Part shown: positions 13,543-25,973 of the stretch, piece by piece | How the letters are laid out: each line of letters begins with the position of its first letter | How positions within the stretch are numbered: the stretch's first letter is position 1 | Assembly (NCBI GenBank): GCA_038496675.1 | Contig: CM076649.1 | Span: 14,835,078 to 14,899,077 of the forward strand | Length of the DNA stretch: 64,000 nt | Direction: 5' to 3' | Origin: Rachycentron canadum | Taxonomy: Eukaryota > Chordata > Actinopteri > Carangiformes > Rachycentridae | Notes under the pieces: generated by a model | Databases searched by the model: none | The model's input: the letters and a program-made list of their open reading frames with translations, nothing else | What the model was told of the DNA's origin: nothing | Translations under genes and position numbers: made by a program

Positions 13543-16500
13543 CCCCCAGAGGACAGTTTGATAATAAGGCTTCTTCCTCAGGTGATTAATCAATGACTGC
13601 TCATTAACGTGTCCAACATCTGACTCAGGAAATGGCTTCCAAACTGAATCCCTACTACGTAACAAACCTTTTTGTCAATTTAAGTGCAAATTAAGAAATG
13701 CTAGTTTTAGTGTATCTGTGGCCAAAATAATTAAGTTCTAAAAAGAACTGAACTCAAGCTTCTTTCATCTATATGTTCATTTATTTTGCCAAATGCCCCT
13801 CTCCTCACCTCACTCACAAAGAATGTCTGACACTGGCATGTTCCTCCTGACAGCAACACAGACTCACTGATGATAAACAGCAAAACAGCCCCGACTGGCC
13901 GAATCAGATTCCAGCCATTCCTACCAAAAGGACAATGAACCGGCCAGGGCCACATGTTGCTAATAGTCTTTGTAGGTTACCATTTGTCTTACAAGATCAT
14001 GTTCTTCTTTTTAAATCTACACTTCCCATAAACTTGGGATATAAAGTGGAAGTATAATGTTCCCATAGAGTGAGTTAGGCAGGGACTACAACTTGATCCC
14101 TGTTTTTTAAGATCAGTAGCAGTTCCTTTTATAATTTACGCCTGAATGTACAGAAAACAATTGCTGGATTACTGCAATACTGAGGGAAATGTAAAAACAT
14201 GACAGTTTGTAAGTTCCCTTCTCCATGATTTCTGAGTAGATTTCTGGTTCATAGATGTTTTGTCTTTATAGATGTCAGAGACAATCATATGCTTAGAAAG
14301 TCTAAGTCACAAGCTCCAAATTTAATAAAATCAAATCTCAGTGATCTGGATTTTGATTGTTTCTTTATGTTTTCTATGTATATTACAAAATATGATTAAC
14401 CAATATACCACTGTCAGATTTTTCTACCTCTCAAATACTGTTGTGAGAACCTCTGTGAAATATCCAGTATAATTGAGGCTATAAATCTGTTTGCTTGACA
14501 CGAGACACATTTCACTATCATCTGACAATTATGCTCATTTTTAGCTGATAACAACACAACAGCAATGCAGGAAGGAATTCTCAATCTTGATATACAGGAG
14601 TTTCATGTATCTGCACCTTGAAGAGGAAGCAGATGTTGACTAATGAGGCTCACTGTGGCTTAATGGCAAAGAAGGGGAGGGTGAACATGAATGACTTTTT
14701 ATTTTATTATCTCCAAACAAAGCGACAGCATGAGTCAGGTTTCAGGTGACACACAGACACTCATCTCATTGAGCCATTTCCATTTTAGCGCAGAGAATAA
14801 AACACATCTCTACCAAACATTTCATTCATGAGGCTACTCAGCACCTTCTCAATTTTACAAGTGTCCCAAACATGTTCCTCTCTTCTATCTTACAGAACAG
14901 GAAATGTCAAGCACAGCTCTAAAAATCAACCAAAAACAAGGGGCATGGTGGACAGAGGCGACACAATGGTTTGAGAGAGTGACACACAGGAATCAGGGTC
15001 TAAAAAAGGCTGAACAATAACAAAACAATAAAAAAAGCCAGTTTGGTAATGTATGGCAATGTTGAAAATGACACTGTTTATCACAGTCATTCCCACTCTG
15101 CTTTTCCAGCTGTTTTCTGTGATAACATTGTTCTGAAGTGTGTGGTCCTTTCTGTGACCCTTGAGAGTCTAGGGACCAACAGGATCCAACGCTCACAATA
15201 AACTCCCTCTCACAACAGCGGTATCTGCAGCCTGGAGGCAACAATACCAAACAGGCCTGTCATGTGCACTGCTACAAAACCCCGGAGTCGGTATGACAGA
15301 AAGAGAGTACCACTTGTCCACGGTGACTCAGCATGCAACTAGGCCACAATCCAGTTCCAACTGTCCCCTTATCAGCCCATTTACATCACAAAGAATAGAA
15401 ATCAACCGCCCCTGAAAAGAAACAGTGTGGCTGTGAGTACTCAGAGCCTGAGAGCCCCACAGGGAAATTAGATTTCTTGTCTAATTTATGAGCTCTGGAG
15501 CCCAGTACAGCTTGAGGACATGGTGGGACGTCTGTATTCGCCAGCAATCTTCTGCCAATTTGCACCAATGAGTTTTTAAGAAAATAGGTGATTCTCTATG
15601 TGTTAAACAGATTGGTGCCATACATCACTGGTAGAGGAACTGTCATTTCATAGCGTGGTGCATCGAATGGGAACATCAAAGTGAGGGGGGATGGTAGGTT
15701 GGAGGTGTGAGAAAGATCGTGTTAATAGAAAGGCATGCTGATTATGCATATATACAATGATGTGGCTGGGATAGAGTGCAGGTAGAAAGATGAATTTCAG
15801 TCAGTGTTCAGCAGCTCACAGTCTAATTTCATAGGCCTCTTGCAGGAACACAAGGCACAGTTGTTTTCACTAGTCCAATCCTATCTCCAGCACTGATAAA
15901 TGATGGCAGGTTGGTAAGAATAGGGCTGGAAAAGTCAGAGTATATATGTTGAGAACATTCATTCATCACAATGGCAGCATTTAAGACATGCCAATAGTAG
16001 GCCAGGTGAAAAATACCTCACTTTTTGCAGCAGAGCCAACAACTTTCCCATAAGTACAAAAATAAATGACATTAATTCTGAAGTGCTTTTCAGCGACTGC
16101 ACAGCGAGTCTCTAGGCCATTGTGTCTTCATGTAAATCTAGCAGACAGGGGAATTTTAGGTAAGATGTAGAAACATTTGGAGTACAAGCCATACGGGGGC
16201 CAATAAAATAACTGTCAGTGACACACAGCAGACACCTGTGAGACTAAAATACTGATCTGAGCTAGACCCAGCTATGTAAACAAAGCATTCCTGAACAGTA
16301 CAGAGTGCAGGGAAACACTCTGTCAGTGGTGTCAGTCTGTCTGTGTGAGTGGGTCTGTGTGTGTGTGAGAGAGAGAGAGACAGAGACAGAGAGAGAGAGA
16401 CAGAGAGCGAGCAAGACAGCTTCCTTGCATGTAAACTTTTGGAACTATATCTGCATGCTTTAAACTCCCATGCCTGTGTGAATCTGAAGCAGTCATAGTA

Positions 16501-17999
16501 CTTGGGCATTAACAAGAGACAAATAGCAATTCTAACCCAGCCCACACAACCCTGCTTAGTTGAGCCAACACAAAGCTTTAAAAAAAAAAAAAATATATAT
16601 ATATACAAATAAAAAAAATCATATAATTCCCACATAAAAGCCTTGCCAATACTTTCAGCAGTATGTTACGTTTGTAAACCTTAGGTCAGCAAAACTGTAA
16701 ACTAATACTAGAGGAACTGAAAATACAGGCATGATGGGTGCGTTTGATAGCATATTGGGTTGAGTTTTTTTCGTGATGTACATTTAAATTTTTTATGAGG
16801 CCTGTGTTTTGTTATAATGCTGGCTGGCATTGGATTTGTTTACAACATGTTACATGTGAAATGGGTGTTTCCACCTGAAATATTAAATTTTGAGTATAAA
16901 GCCAAGCTCATAAGATTTGTTAACTGCGTTTTGTGGTGGCAAATCTATATAAGACATGGGAGGAAACCTTAAAGCAGCAAATATTGCTTATAAAAGACAC
17001 ATCAGCTCTACAAAACTGAACAATATTGCTTTGAAAGCACAAAAGATTTAAATTTGATTGAGTAACATATAGTTCTGACTGAATAACACTAAGATGAGCT
17101 CCATTAGGTCTCTACGCTGGCACCAGGTTGTAAAAAGGTGACGACACCATAGTTACAGCTACGAGGCTTGAAGAGACCATGTCACCTTCCCTGGACCGAT
17201 AGTGTGTGTACATACATCCTGGTTACCTGCATTTGGCAGGTGGGATATGCAGAGTAGTAGAATTTTTTTTAAATTATAGATGCAGTTGGACTCCCACTCA
17301 AAAGGCACATTTACAGCTTTCTTAATTTCATAGAAGCTGTTGAGTGAGGACAAGAATAAAGTGGATTTAACTTGGTGTCAAATTCATTCAGAAAAGGGAC
17401 ACAATGACAGGAAGGTTAAAAAAAAAGAGTGGTGGTGAAGATACAGTTTCTTCCTCTCATAGAAAGAGGATTATCATAATCGTGTGAAAATGTGAATACA
17501 TGCTGTGAAGATTTACATAGAGAGTAAACTGCAATTATATTAACCTTAAACTCCAGGAGCATTGTCCACTCAGATTGGAAAATAAATTCTGTTTTGAACC
17601 TTTAACTGAACAAACCATCAATTAACACATCAGTGATTTTAAAGCTAAACATTTCTTTTTTGCTTTGTTTGTTTTTCATGTGATGGACACTGAAAATATG
17701 TACATGTAAACATATGTAATTTATGACTGATGAAACAAACTTATAATATTTTTGTGTTTTTTTCCTCAAATCTCTTGCTTTGTTTTCCACAGCAAGTGTT
17801 GCCATAATTTCTGAATTTCTTAAAAACTGTATCCACTTCAGTCCCAGGTGAAGGTGAGTGAATGGTGGCTCAGCTGCTGACAGTGACATATAAAAGGTGT
17901 CAGAGTTGTCACATAAACACACGTCACTTCAAGTCAACAGACATTACCATCTGTGACTGATGTCAGCAGTGGGGAGAGAAGATGGACACCAGTGACCTC

Positions 18000-18060
18000 T
18001 TAATTAAGACTCAATCCTCTCTCTGTCTTTGCTAATTAGTCTCTGCTTGTCTAATTAAGA
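18000..18060. promoter_or_regulatory. Cluster of three TAATTA homeodomain cores
   Basis: TTAATTAAG near 18000-18008, CTAATTAG near 18032-18039 and CTAATTAAG near 18051-18059 lie within 60 bp and have palindromic or near-palindromic cores. Such clusters occur in developmental enhancers, but AT-rich DNA yields them by chance too. Confidence 0.35.
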
Positions 18061-19970
18061 TTCTATCAGTAAGCCGTCACATTTTACTCACTGTAATGGT
18101 TTAATGAGGCCTGTACAAAATCATGAGCGTATGGTGCAAAATGAGGGCAAAGTCTCTCATTGTAGTTTTCATACAGTATGTGAGCTGACCTTTAAGTGCT
18201 CATATACTGACCTATATGTTCCACTATCAGACACACAGACGCACAGTGGAGGAGCATAACCTTGTGCTGCCATCGTGCCTCCAGAGCTGCTGACCAGTTC
18301 CAAAGCTGAACTGTGCGCAACCACTTAGACTTGGAACAAGTGATACGTGCAAACAATATCATTTTGACTTTCAAGAATGTCATATTGTGCCCAAACCCAG
18401 TTACTATGAACCCTTGAGAGGAGGCAAAAAAATGTATTCAATCCTGTTTGGCCCACATTAACTGTATGAAACATTAAGGAGGTGGTGATAAAGTTTTACA
18501 TCTGCCTCCATTTTCTGTGTTTTTCCCCTACAGCTTTATATAATAAAAACTTCAAATGCTCAATTAATTTCTTTCTTTGTGTTTTCTAACTGGCAAGTTA
18601 CAGAGAGAAGTTAACAAGTCAAAATTATACTAAAAGTCTGTTTAACTACACTCAAACTCAGAGACACAGTTTCTTTAAAGGCATCTGAGAACGGTTTGCA
18701 ACAAGAGCAGAAAGACATTAGCTGAAAGATCTCATGATAAAAATGAAAGGATACTACAGAAAGCAGGAATAGAGAACAGCATGAGTACTGGCTAATAAAA
18801 AAAATATTCCCCTGAGAGTCCTAAATATGCAGCTTGAACATTAAGTAATGCACAGAGCCATTTTCCTCCTACTTTGGCATCCGGCTCACTTTTTGTTCTT
18901 TCTTTTGACACAAATCTGTATAAACCACTCTTTCCTCTCCAGTCCTAATTCAGTCCAATCAGTTAAAAGACGAAAGTCATGTTTTGCTTTGCAGCTGACT
19001 AGACAGCGGAGGCAAAGAACGTTTTGTGTGTGGTCCCCTGCATAAATTGAATCATTTAGTGTGTGTACCACTAAGTTGAAGAGTCATGAAACTACTGGAA
19101 ACAATAGAGGTTTAATGTGAGTGGTACAAGTGGTGATTGAGTCATGCAGTGAGAGCCCAGCTTAAGGGGACACACCAGAACAGCTGGTGCACAGTCATCA
19201 TGCAGGGCCACACAGTTCGGCATAGTCCGGATATCGCATACTGATAGCTGTTACACACTTGGCCCTTAACTGCTTAGCACTTATTACTGGACATCTATCA
19301 GCACTGGGAGGCCACCTCCAAAGCTGATGACACGGTATCTCCCCTGCCATCAGAAGATATTACCAGGGCCATTTGGTGTCCTGAAGCCTTCCAGCTAACC
19401 ACAGGACATGCATGCTTTTTCAATCAAGGCTGCTTAAATGATGGTCACCATCACACAGGCTGATATTTCGAGATGGCAGATCTGCAGGTATCTTCAACTG
19501 TGCTCAAGCCTAGCACATAGAAATGCAAAATACAAAATACATATTTGATTTTACAAACATCTCGCACCAGGTAACATTTACTGATAGCTGTTTGTTAAGG
19601 AAATTGCTATTTCAGACACATCACTTTCAATTTCCCAGTAATGCAGTAATGTATAATTGACTACATATGCATCAGCTGACCTTAGCAACAGTAACTAGGC
19701 ATGGCAGTCCAGTAAAGCCGTGGATTTCTCCACATGTTGAAACAGTGTGCGTCAGAGTGTAGACACACTAATAAACTGTAGAAACACTAATACTTCATAT
19801 GTACAAAGGGTGGTGCCTTTTTTTGTGCCTTCAAACAACAGAGGATTTATTAGGAATGAATTAATCAGCGTTTCCATCTGCTTGAGCATTAACTACAAAC
19901 GCTAGCATGTGAGGCTAACAAGCTTAACACTGCAGTAACCTAACCCATCATTCCGAGGCAGAGAGGCATT

Positions 19971-20205
19971 TAATTACCTCCACCAAGAAGGTTGTGTATG
20001 TCTGTTGGTTTGTCAGCAGAATTACACAAAAAGTAATGAACAAATTTGCAGCAAACTTGATTGAAGTATTGAGCTGGAGCCAGAACCCATTCAATTTTGC
20101 TATGGCTGCTGTTAAAGGGGTTGCTCCAGAAAAATAGAACATTTTTTTACATTTTCATCAATATTTCACCTTGGCAGAGACATGTGCTCTACTGACTGCC
20201 ATTCA
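19971..20205 (+). mobile_element. Short non-autonomous element with imperfect terminal inverted repeats
   Basis: The left end reads ACCTCCACCAAGAAGG (from about 19976) and the right end CCTTGGCAGAG (from about 20169), so the two ends are roughly inverted copies. The interior (TTTGTCAGCAGAATTACACA and following) resembles a repeat I remember from many fish and invertebrate genomes. It has no coding capacity. I do not assign a family name. Confidence 0.55.
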
Positions 20206-22474
20206 AGTACGACATTATTATCAGCTTTGATGATTAGAGGAAGTTTCCAACTTCACTACACTCCAAATGAACAGTTTTTTTTTCTTAAGGTAATAAGTTA
20301 AGCATACTGAAAAACATCACAAGCCCCTGTCTTAGCATAATCATGTATGTAGCAGTTGGGTTCATGTTTAAAACATTTGCAGAGGGTCTTTGTTTTAGAA
20401 TGAGGCAGCTTAAAATATTTTTAATCAGCTTGAGGCAACCAACTCATGCAGCTATCATTAGCTCAATTAGCTAGCTAGCTACAGCCAATAAAATCTGCTG
20501 GCATCCATCGTCACTGCAGCCAACAAAAATCATCTGCTAGAAAGAAGAACCTCCTGTTGTTTACCCTCTCTTGAAATAACTTTAGTGAGATAAATCTGTC
20601 ATAGTCATTACATGAAGCTACAATGGAAGAATGGAATAGTTAAAGGCGTAGCAAGAGTAACTAGTGGCAATTTGTAAAAATATGTCAACAAACTAAGACA
20701 CTTCAACTCACACAGCAATGATCATTGGCTAATCAAACACTAATGCATGTTATTAATCTGTCTTCCCTTATATCCCAGCTAAATTTTTATTTTATCCATA
20801 ATTCACGATACTCTCCCTTCACTTTAACTACCGTGCACTACTACACAATGTCACCCACAACTGCTGTGAAGTGACCTGTTGGATTTTTTTCATGAGGAGA
20901 TTTAAGCAGGAAAAGGGACAGGGTGGGTGACTGAGTCAGAAGAGGCAGCCCCATAAGAAGAGCAATCACAATTTCTCCTATATTCAGGCGGCAATGAGTG
21001 TGAACAGAATAGACGAAGACTTGAGAGGAGAGAGATAAAGAGGGCAGACAAGATGAATAGAGCGACGGCAGATGAGGAGGAGGAGGAATAAGGCAATGTA
21101 GTTCAGCAAAGCATTGTTGTGTGCCATATAATTGCCACTGCAGGACGACCCTGGGAGTTTGGAGCTTGTGAGTGTGCATGTGTGCGTGTGGCTCTGTGGT
21201 GTGTGTCTTACTACCATTGACAAACAGACTAGTGTCTAAATCCTCTTAATCAAGGCTAGACCATTCCCTAAACCTGCAGATACTCCCTTGTTTTGTCTGC
21301 GTGCACACAAAATGTGCGTGAGTAAGCTTCCCAAAGGCTTTACATTAATGGGATTTGTGTAAACAGACCCCAAGGCCTCAACCACAATGCTATTAAAAGG
21401 TAAAGAAAAGAAGGAAGCAGACTGGGGGAAAAGGGCCTTTATATGTCAAGGTGCCTGAGAGAATAATATAGATCTTTAGACACAACCACAACAGGAAAGA
21501 TAACAAGCTAAGAATTGCTTTAACAACACCAAATTAACTCCATGGAAGATTCTTAGTGTCTTTTTACCATGTTGTATCACATGATGTCAAATACGCAGCA
21601 CAGTAATAGTACAGAAACATGAGATGGAGTTACAGAAGCACAAGCATTTAGATACATTTCTTTGTGCTGGAGTGTAGTCGCTGCTGATTGAAAAACTAAA
21701 ATAAAACTTTAACTTTTCAAGACACAAGCAGCATTTTTCTTGGGCACATCCACTTGCTGTCGTGTCTCGTCTCAGCCATATTAATAGTGCCCTGAGCCAC
21801 TACCAATCTCATCATTTTGCTGCCTAGTTGTGCCTGCTGCAGACATATATCAACATCTCATCTGAGTTTAACAGCAGCAGAGCTGACAGAAAGACTTGGC
21901 CATGTCAGCCTGTCTGGCACTAGTACAGGCTCACATACATACACGCACACTGCTACTATCTGCAGGCATGCATGTGATCTGTGTACTGTGTGATGACTTC
22001 ACACAGTACAAATGCAGAGCTGCTCATGCTCAGGGCATCCATGCACAGTGAAGGCTGGCAGAGAAACATGAATTACTGGGGGCCTTAGTACAGTACATTA
22101 GCAGTTCATCACTGCTCGAGTTCATATTTGCCACATTTACCATCAAAAAGGTTGCTTTGTTCCTGTGAGTCATTTTAGTTGAATAACAGGTTAAACCTCA
22201 AACTCTTGAAAAAATTTACAACTCTGCTGTACATCTTAAAGAGCAACTTAACACCATGTTTCAGCTTGAACACACCCCATTCACAAATTCAAAAAATGCA
22301 TTTGAAACTAGAGTCAGACTCCACACCCTCTCCCACCTCCCTCACAGATCCATCAGATTATTATTCCAGTGCCTCCTCTCTGCTCTCTTCCTTCTACACC
22401 GACATGTTTCAGGCATTTTAATGCCTAAGTAACACATCTGGCTGTCATTCTATATTCAAAGAATCATTGGTATA

Positions 22475-22502
22475 CAGCTCTAGAAAAAATTAAGAGACCA
22501 CT
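22475..22502 (+). repeat. Left terminal inverted repeat of the Tc1 element
   Basis: Begins CAGCTCTAGAAAAAATTAAG directly after a TA dinucleotide and pairs with the right end at 23837-23865. Confidence 0.93.
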
Positions 22503-22765
22503 CCAAATTTTTCTTAAATCAGCATCTCTACATGTCTGGCAGCCGTTCTATTCCAGTGTCTGTTGAATTCCAACACAACCACAACTCAATCTACTTAATG
22601 AGGTACTGATCAGGTGATCACCTGAACCAAATCTTATTTAATGGGGAAAAGTATAAAAACCACTGCTGTGGTCATCACTGTCCTCCTGCAATAGGGCCAG
22701 CTGGATGGCAAAATTAATTGGAATCAAAAAATAACTCTTGACGATGCCAAAAGACTTGAAAAGTT

Positions 22766-23571
22766 TTGAATGAGGAAAAGAAGGGTTCACTTCTGGCTTT
22801 ACAGGCAGAGGGATACAGTGAACGTCAGGTTGCTTCCATCCTTAAAATTTCAAAGACGGCGGTTCTTAAGAACAAGGTCAAGCAGCAGACAGACACGGGG
22901 GACAACAAAGTTACAGACCGGCAGAGGGTGAAAACGACTCTCCACTGACCGGGATGACCGCCAACTCATCTTCGGTTCAAAACAGGCTCTTAAGGGCAGG
23001 GCTGAAGTAACTGGACTAGAGTAAGGTCATCTTCTCTGATGAGTCCAATTTTCATCTTTGCCCAACACCTGGTCGTCTAATGGTTAAACAGAGACCTGGA
23101 GAGGCCTACAAGCCACAGTGTCTCACACCCACTGTGAAATTTGGTGGAGGATCGGTGAAGATCTAGGGCTTCAGCAAGGCTGGAATTGGGCAGATTTGTC
23201 TTTGCGAAGGACGCATGAATCAGGCCACATACAAGGTTATCCTGGAAGAAAACTTGCTTCCTTCTGCTCTGACAATGTTCCATGAGGATTGGTTTTTCCA
23301 GCAGGACAATGCTCCATGCCACACAGCCAGGTCAATCAAGGTGTGGATGAAGGACCACCAGATCAAGACCCCGTCATGGCCAGCCCAATCTCCAGACCTG
23401 AACACCATTGAAAACCTCTGGAATGTGATCAAGAGGAAGATGGAAACAAAGCTGAGCTGCTTGAAGGAGTGGTATAAAGTCACCCAACAGCAATGTGAAC
23501 GACTGGTGGAGAGCATGGCAAGACGCATGACAGCTGTGATTGAAAATCAGGGTTATTCCACCAAATATTGA
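22766..23571 (+). pseudogene. Broken Tc1-type DD34E transposase
   Basis: The N-terminal piece (22766-22948) has the helix-turn-helix paired-like start of Tc1 transposases, with EGYSERQVASILKISKTAV. It runs into a stop and is followed by a large internal deletion: the second DNA-binding helix region is essentially absent. The catalytic core resumes near 23020. The first aspartate lies in FSDES (codon 23038-23040), the second in QQDNAPCH (23305-23307), and the glutamate in NTIENLW (23410-23412), 34 residues after the second aspartate. An in-frame TAG at 23164-23166 replaces the expected WG(C)F tryptophan position. The C-terminal open frame, 23215-23571, ends GYSTKY. All three catalytic acids survive but the gene cannot make a full protein. 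Confidence 0.92.
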
Positions 23572-23836
23572 TTTCTGAACTCTTCCTAAGTTAAAACATT
23601 ACTATTGTTTTGTTGAACTTGTTTTCTTTGCAGACAAGGTCTGAAAACACTGCACACTGTCAAACACTGTCTTTTGTTGTTATTTTGACCAGTTTCGGCA
23701 TTTTATGCAAATAAATGCTCTAAATGACAATATTTTTATTTGGAATTTGGGAGAAACGTCAGTAGTTTATAGAATAAAACAAAAATGTTCAATTTACTCA
23801 AACACATACCTATAAATAGTAAAGTAAATAGTTCAC

Positions 23837-23865
23837 AGTGGTCTCTTAATTTTTTTCCAGAGCTA
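23837..23865 (-). repeat. Right terminal inverted repeat of the Tc1 element
   Basis: Read on the minus strand it begins TAGCTCTGGAAAAAAATTAA, matching the left repeat, and it is followed on the plus strand by TA. Confidence 0.93.
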
Positions 23866-25710
23866 TATATGTGACTTTTAACATGCAACCAAACACAGGA
23901 CACAGACTGGCCGACCTGCCGACATTCAAAGCAGTGACAGTGACTTCAGTCCACTAAGTTTGTGTGGTGTGGTGTCCCATCGAAGGTCAGACTTTTCAAA
24001 GATTACTTTGGTGGCTCCAGAAGAAAATGACTTCCGCTGTACTTATCACTGTAGATCAGCTCCAGGATATTCTAACAAAGTTTAAGCAGCTGAAGCAATG
24101 TGAATATATTCAGGACGTTAATGCTCTACAAAAAAACACTTTGATGAAGATGTTCACCTCTCTGAGGCTGGAGGTTAATTTCACTAAAACAGAGAATCAC
24201 TGTAGCTCCAGGCTGGGAGATTATGCTAACCAGGCAGTCAGAAGGCCTCTTGAGAAGATTTGTCAACTCATCCTACATTTTGACTTGGTTAACAGTAACT
24301 TTAGGTACTGAACCAAAGCAGCCTGATATTAAGCTTATGGTTTTAATTTCACTGTGTATTCTGACACACATAAGGGACTCATCATTTCATGGTCTGACAG
24401 ACAGAAAACAGGAAGGCATGGGAAAATGACTTCTTGTTATGAATCCTCAAAAACAGACTGCTGAGACAAAAGAAAACTGACTGGTGACAGATTTTCCTCA
24501 GGACAGAATTATGGTGAAAGGATCTAATGGGGAAACTGACAGTGATCTCTTCACCTACTTCCTTGGGAATAGCGACAACAGCTATCAAAGCAACAGCTGC
24601 CTTTAGAAACTTTGCAGATGCTTTGATTTCATTCAGGAAAAAAAAGTGCTCCTCTTTGGTCCTGATGTCCAGTGCTATTCAGAACTCGCTTCAGGAACTT
24701 TTATCAAATGTGTCTAAATCCTGACACATTCCCTAGAAATGCACACACACTGTTGGAGGGCACTGGACAAGGGAAGTCTTCAAAGGAAAGCAAAGCAAAC
24801 TGCCTGACTGCCTCCCCCGCCTAAACTAAACTCACTATCATAAATTAGTTGGCCTTTCTCTTCCTCTGACAGAGTGTGTAACTGCGACTGCCAAGTGTGA
24901 CCAATTCCCATTCACACTCAATACAACAGTCCACTCTTGAGCTAATTAGGAAAAGAAAGACGATTCTTCAGTAAATAAGGGGAAAGACTGCGCACATGTG
25001 CATATGCACCTCTTTAGTAGGATTACAAAAAGCACTGAATTAGTGAAACAGCATTTCATGGTCTATTTAGCTGGTAACTGAGTGTCCCTCCAGTGTATTT
25101 AAATGCAGAGCTTAAGCGGAGCACCAACACACATAAACACAAATTCAGCTCAAAGTAGCTTATACTGTACACATGACTTCTATCTCTTCCGCTCTCTCAC
25201 TCTCAAACCCACACACAGACTCACAGTGATATAAACACACACCCTAAAATTGAAGCCAGAGATCTTTCCTAAAGCCAGGCTATAAGAGAGGAAGTGAAGT
25301 CGTTCCACCGGCTGTCAGAGAATACAAAGGTGGAAGAATGGTTGGGCGAGGAGGGGTGTCCAACTTCCTGCTGAGAGAAAGGAAATAAACACTTCCATAT
25401 GCAATCTTTGCCAGAAACACTCAAACATACACACACCGAGCCTGGAGTTAATGCAGTAGCATAGTATTGTAAATTTGACCAGGGCTCCAGTTAGCAACTC
25501 GCATTGCCACATCATGAAAAGGCGAATATTTCTGCTTCTAAAAATTTATAGCTTAGCAAGGCATCGTTCGTCACACCAGCTCTATGATATAATGCAGCCA
25601 GGAAAGAAATACGCTCCTCTGAAGCTGTAGGAGTTTGATTCCTGATTGGTCAGAGAGAGAAAGCGGTGGTTGGTATTACGTGAAGAGAATTCAAATTTCT
25701 GGTGTGTGTT

Positions 25711-25714
<4 letters not shown>

Positions 25715-25765
<51 letters not shown>
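25715..25765. repeat. (TG)n microsatellite, left arm of an inverted pair
   Basis: About 25 TG units, opposite in sense to the (CA)n tract 118 bp downstream. Confidence 0.95.
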
Positions 25766-25768
<3 letters not shown>

Positions 25769-25880
25769 AGCGTGGTCACATGCAGCAAATCCTGTTGACT
25801 CAGGCAACTCGCACAGAGCACACCTCCTGCCTGGGGAAACCCATGAACTCTCAGGCCACTGTGCCATTTTTCATTTCCAG

Positions 25881-25883
<3 letters not shown>

Positions 25884-25972
<89 letters not shown>
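25884..25972. repeat. (AC)n microsatellite, right arm of an inverted pair
   Basis: About 44 uninterrupted AC units, complementary to the upstream (TG)n tract on the same strand. Confidence 0.95.

Positions 25973-25973
<1 letters not shown>

Larger units (their letters stand above)
22475..23865 (+). mobile_element. Tc1/mariner element, internally deleted
   Basis: The element is about 1.39 kb, flanked by TA dinucleotides at 22473-22474 and 23866-23867 as expected for Tc1/mariner target-site duplication. Its terminal inverted repeats of about 28 bp (22475-22502 and 23837-23865) match except for two substitutions and one extra A; their core is AAAATTAAGAGACCACT. It encodes a broken DD34E transposase, described separately. 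It sits in MAGI1 intron 1 with its coding strand antisense to MAGI1. Confidence 0.93.

Noticed and set aside
16156..16635. 159-codon open frame on the minus strand
   Set aside because: Most of it is translated poly-A/AT and GA-repeat sequence (runs of aromatic residues and SLSL repeats).
23964..24311. 115-codon open frame next to the Tc1 element
   Set aside because: It lies outside the element's terminal repeats and shows no known motif. Probably chance.
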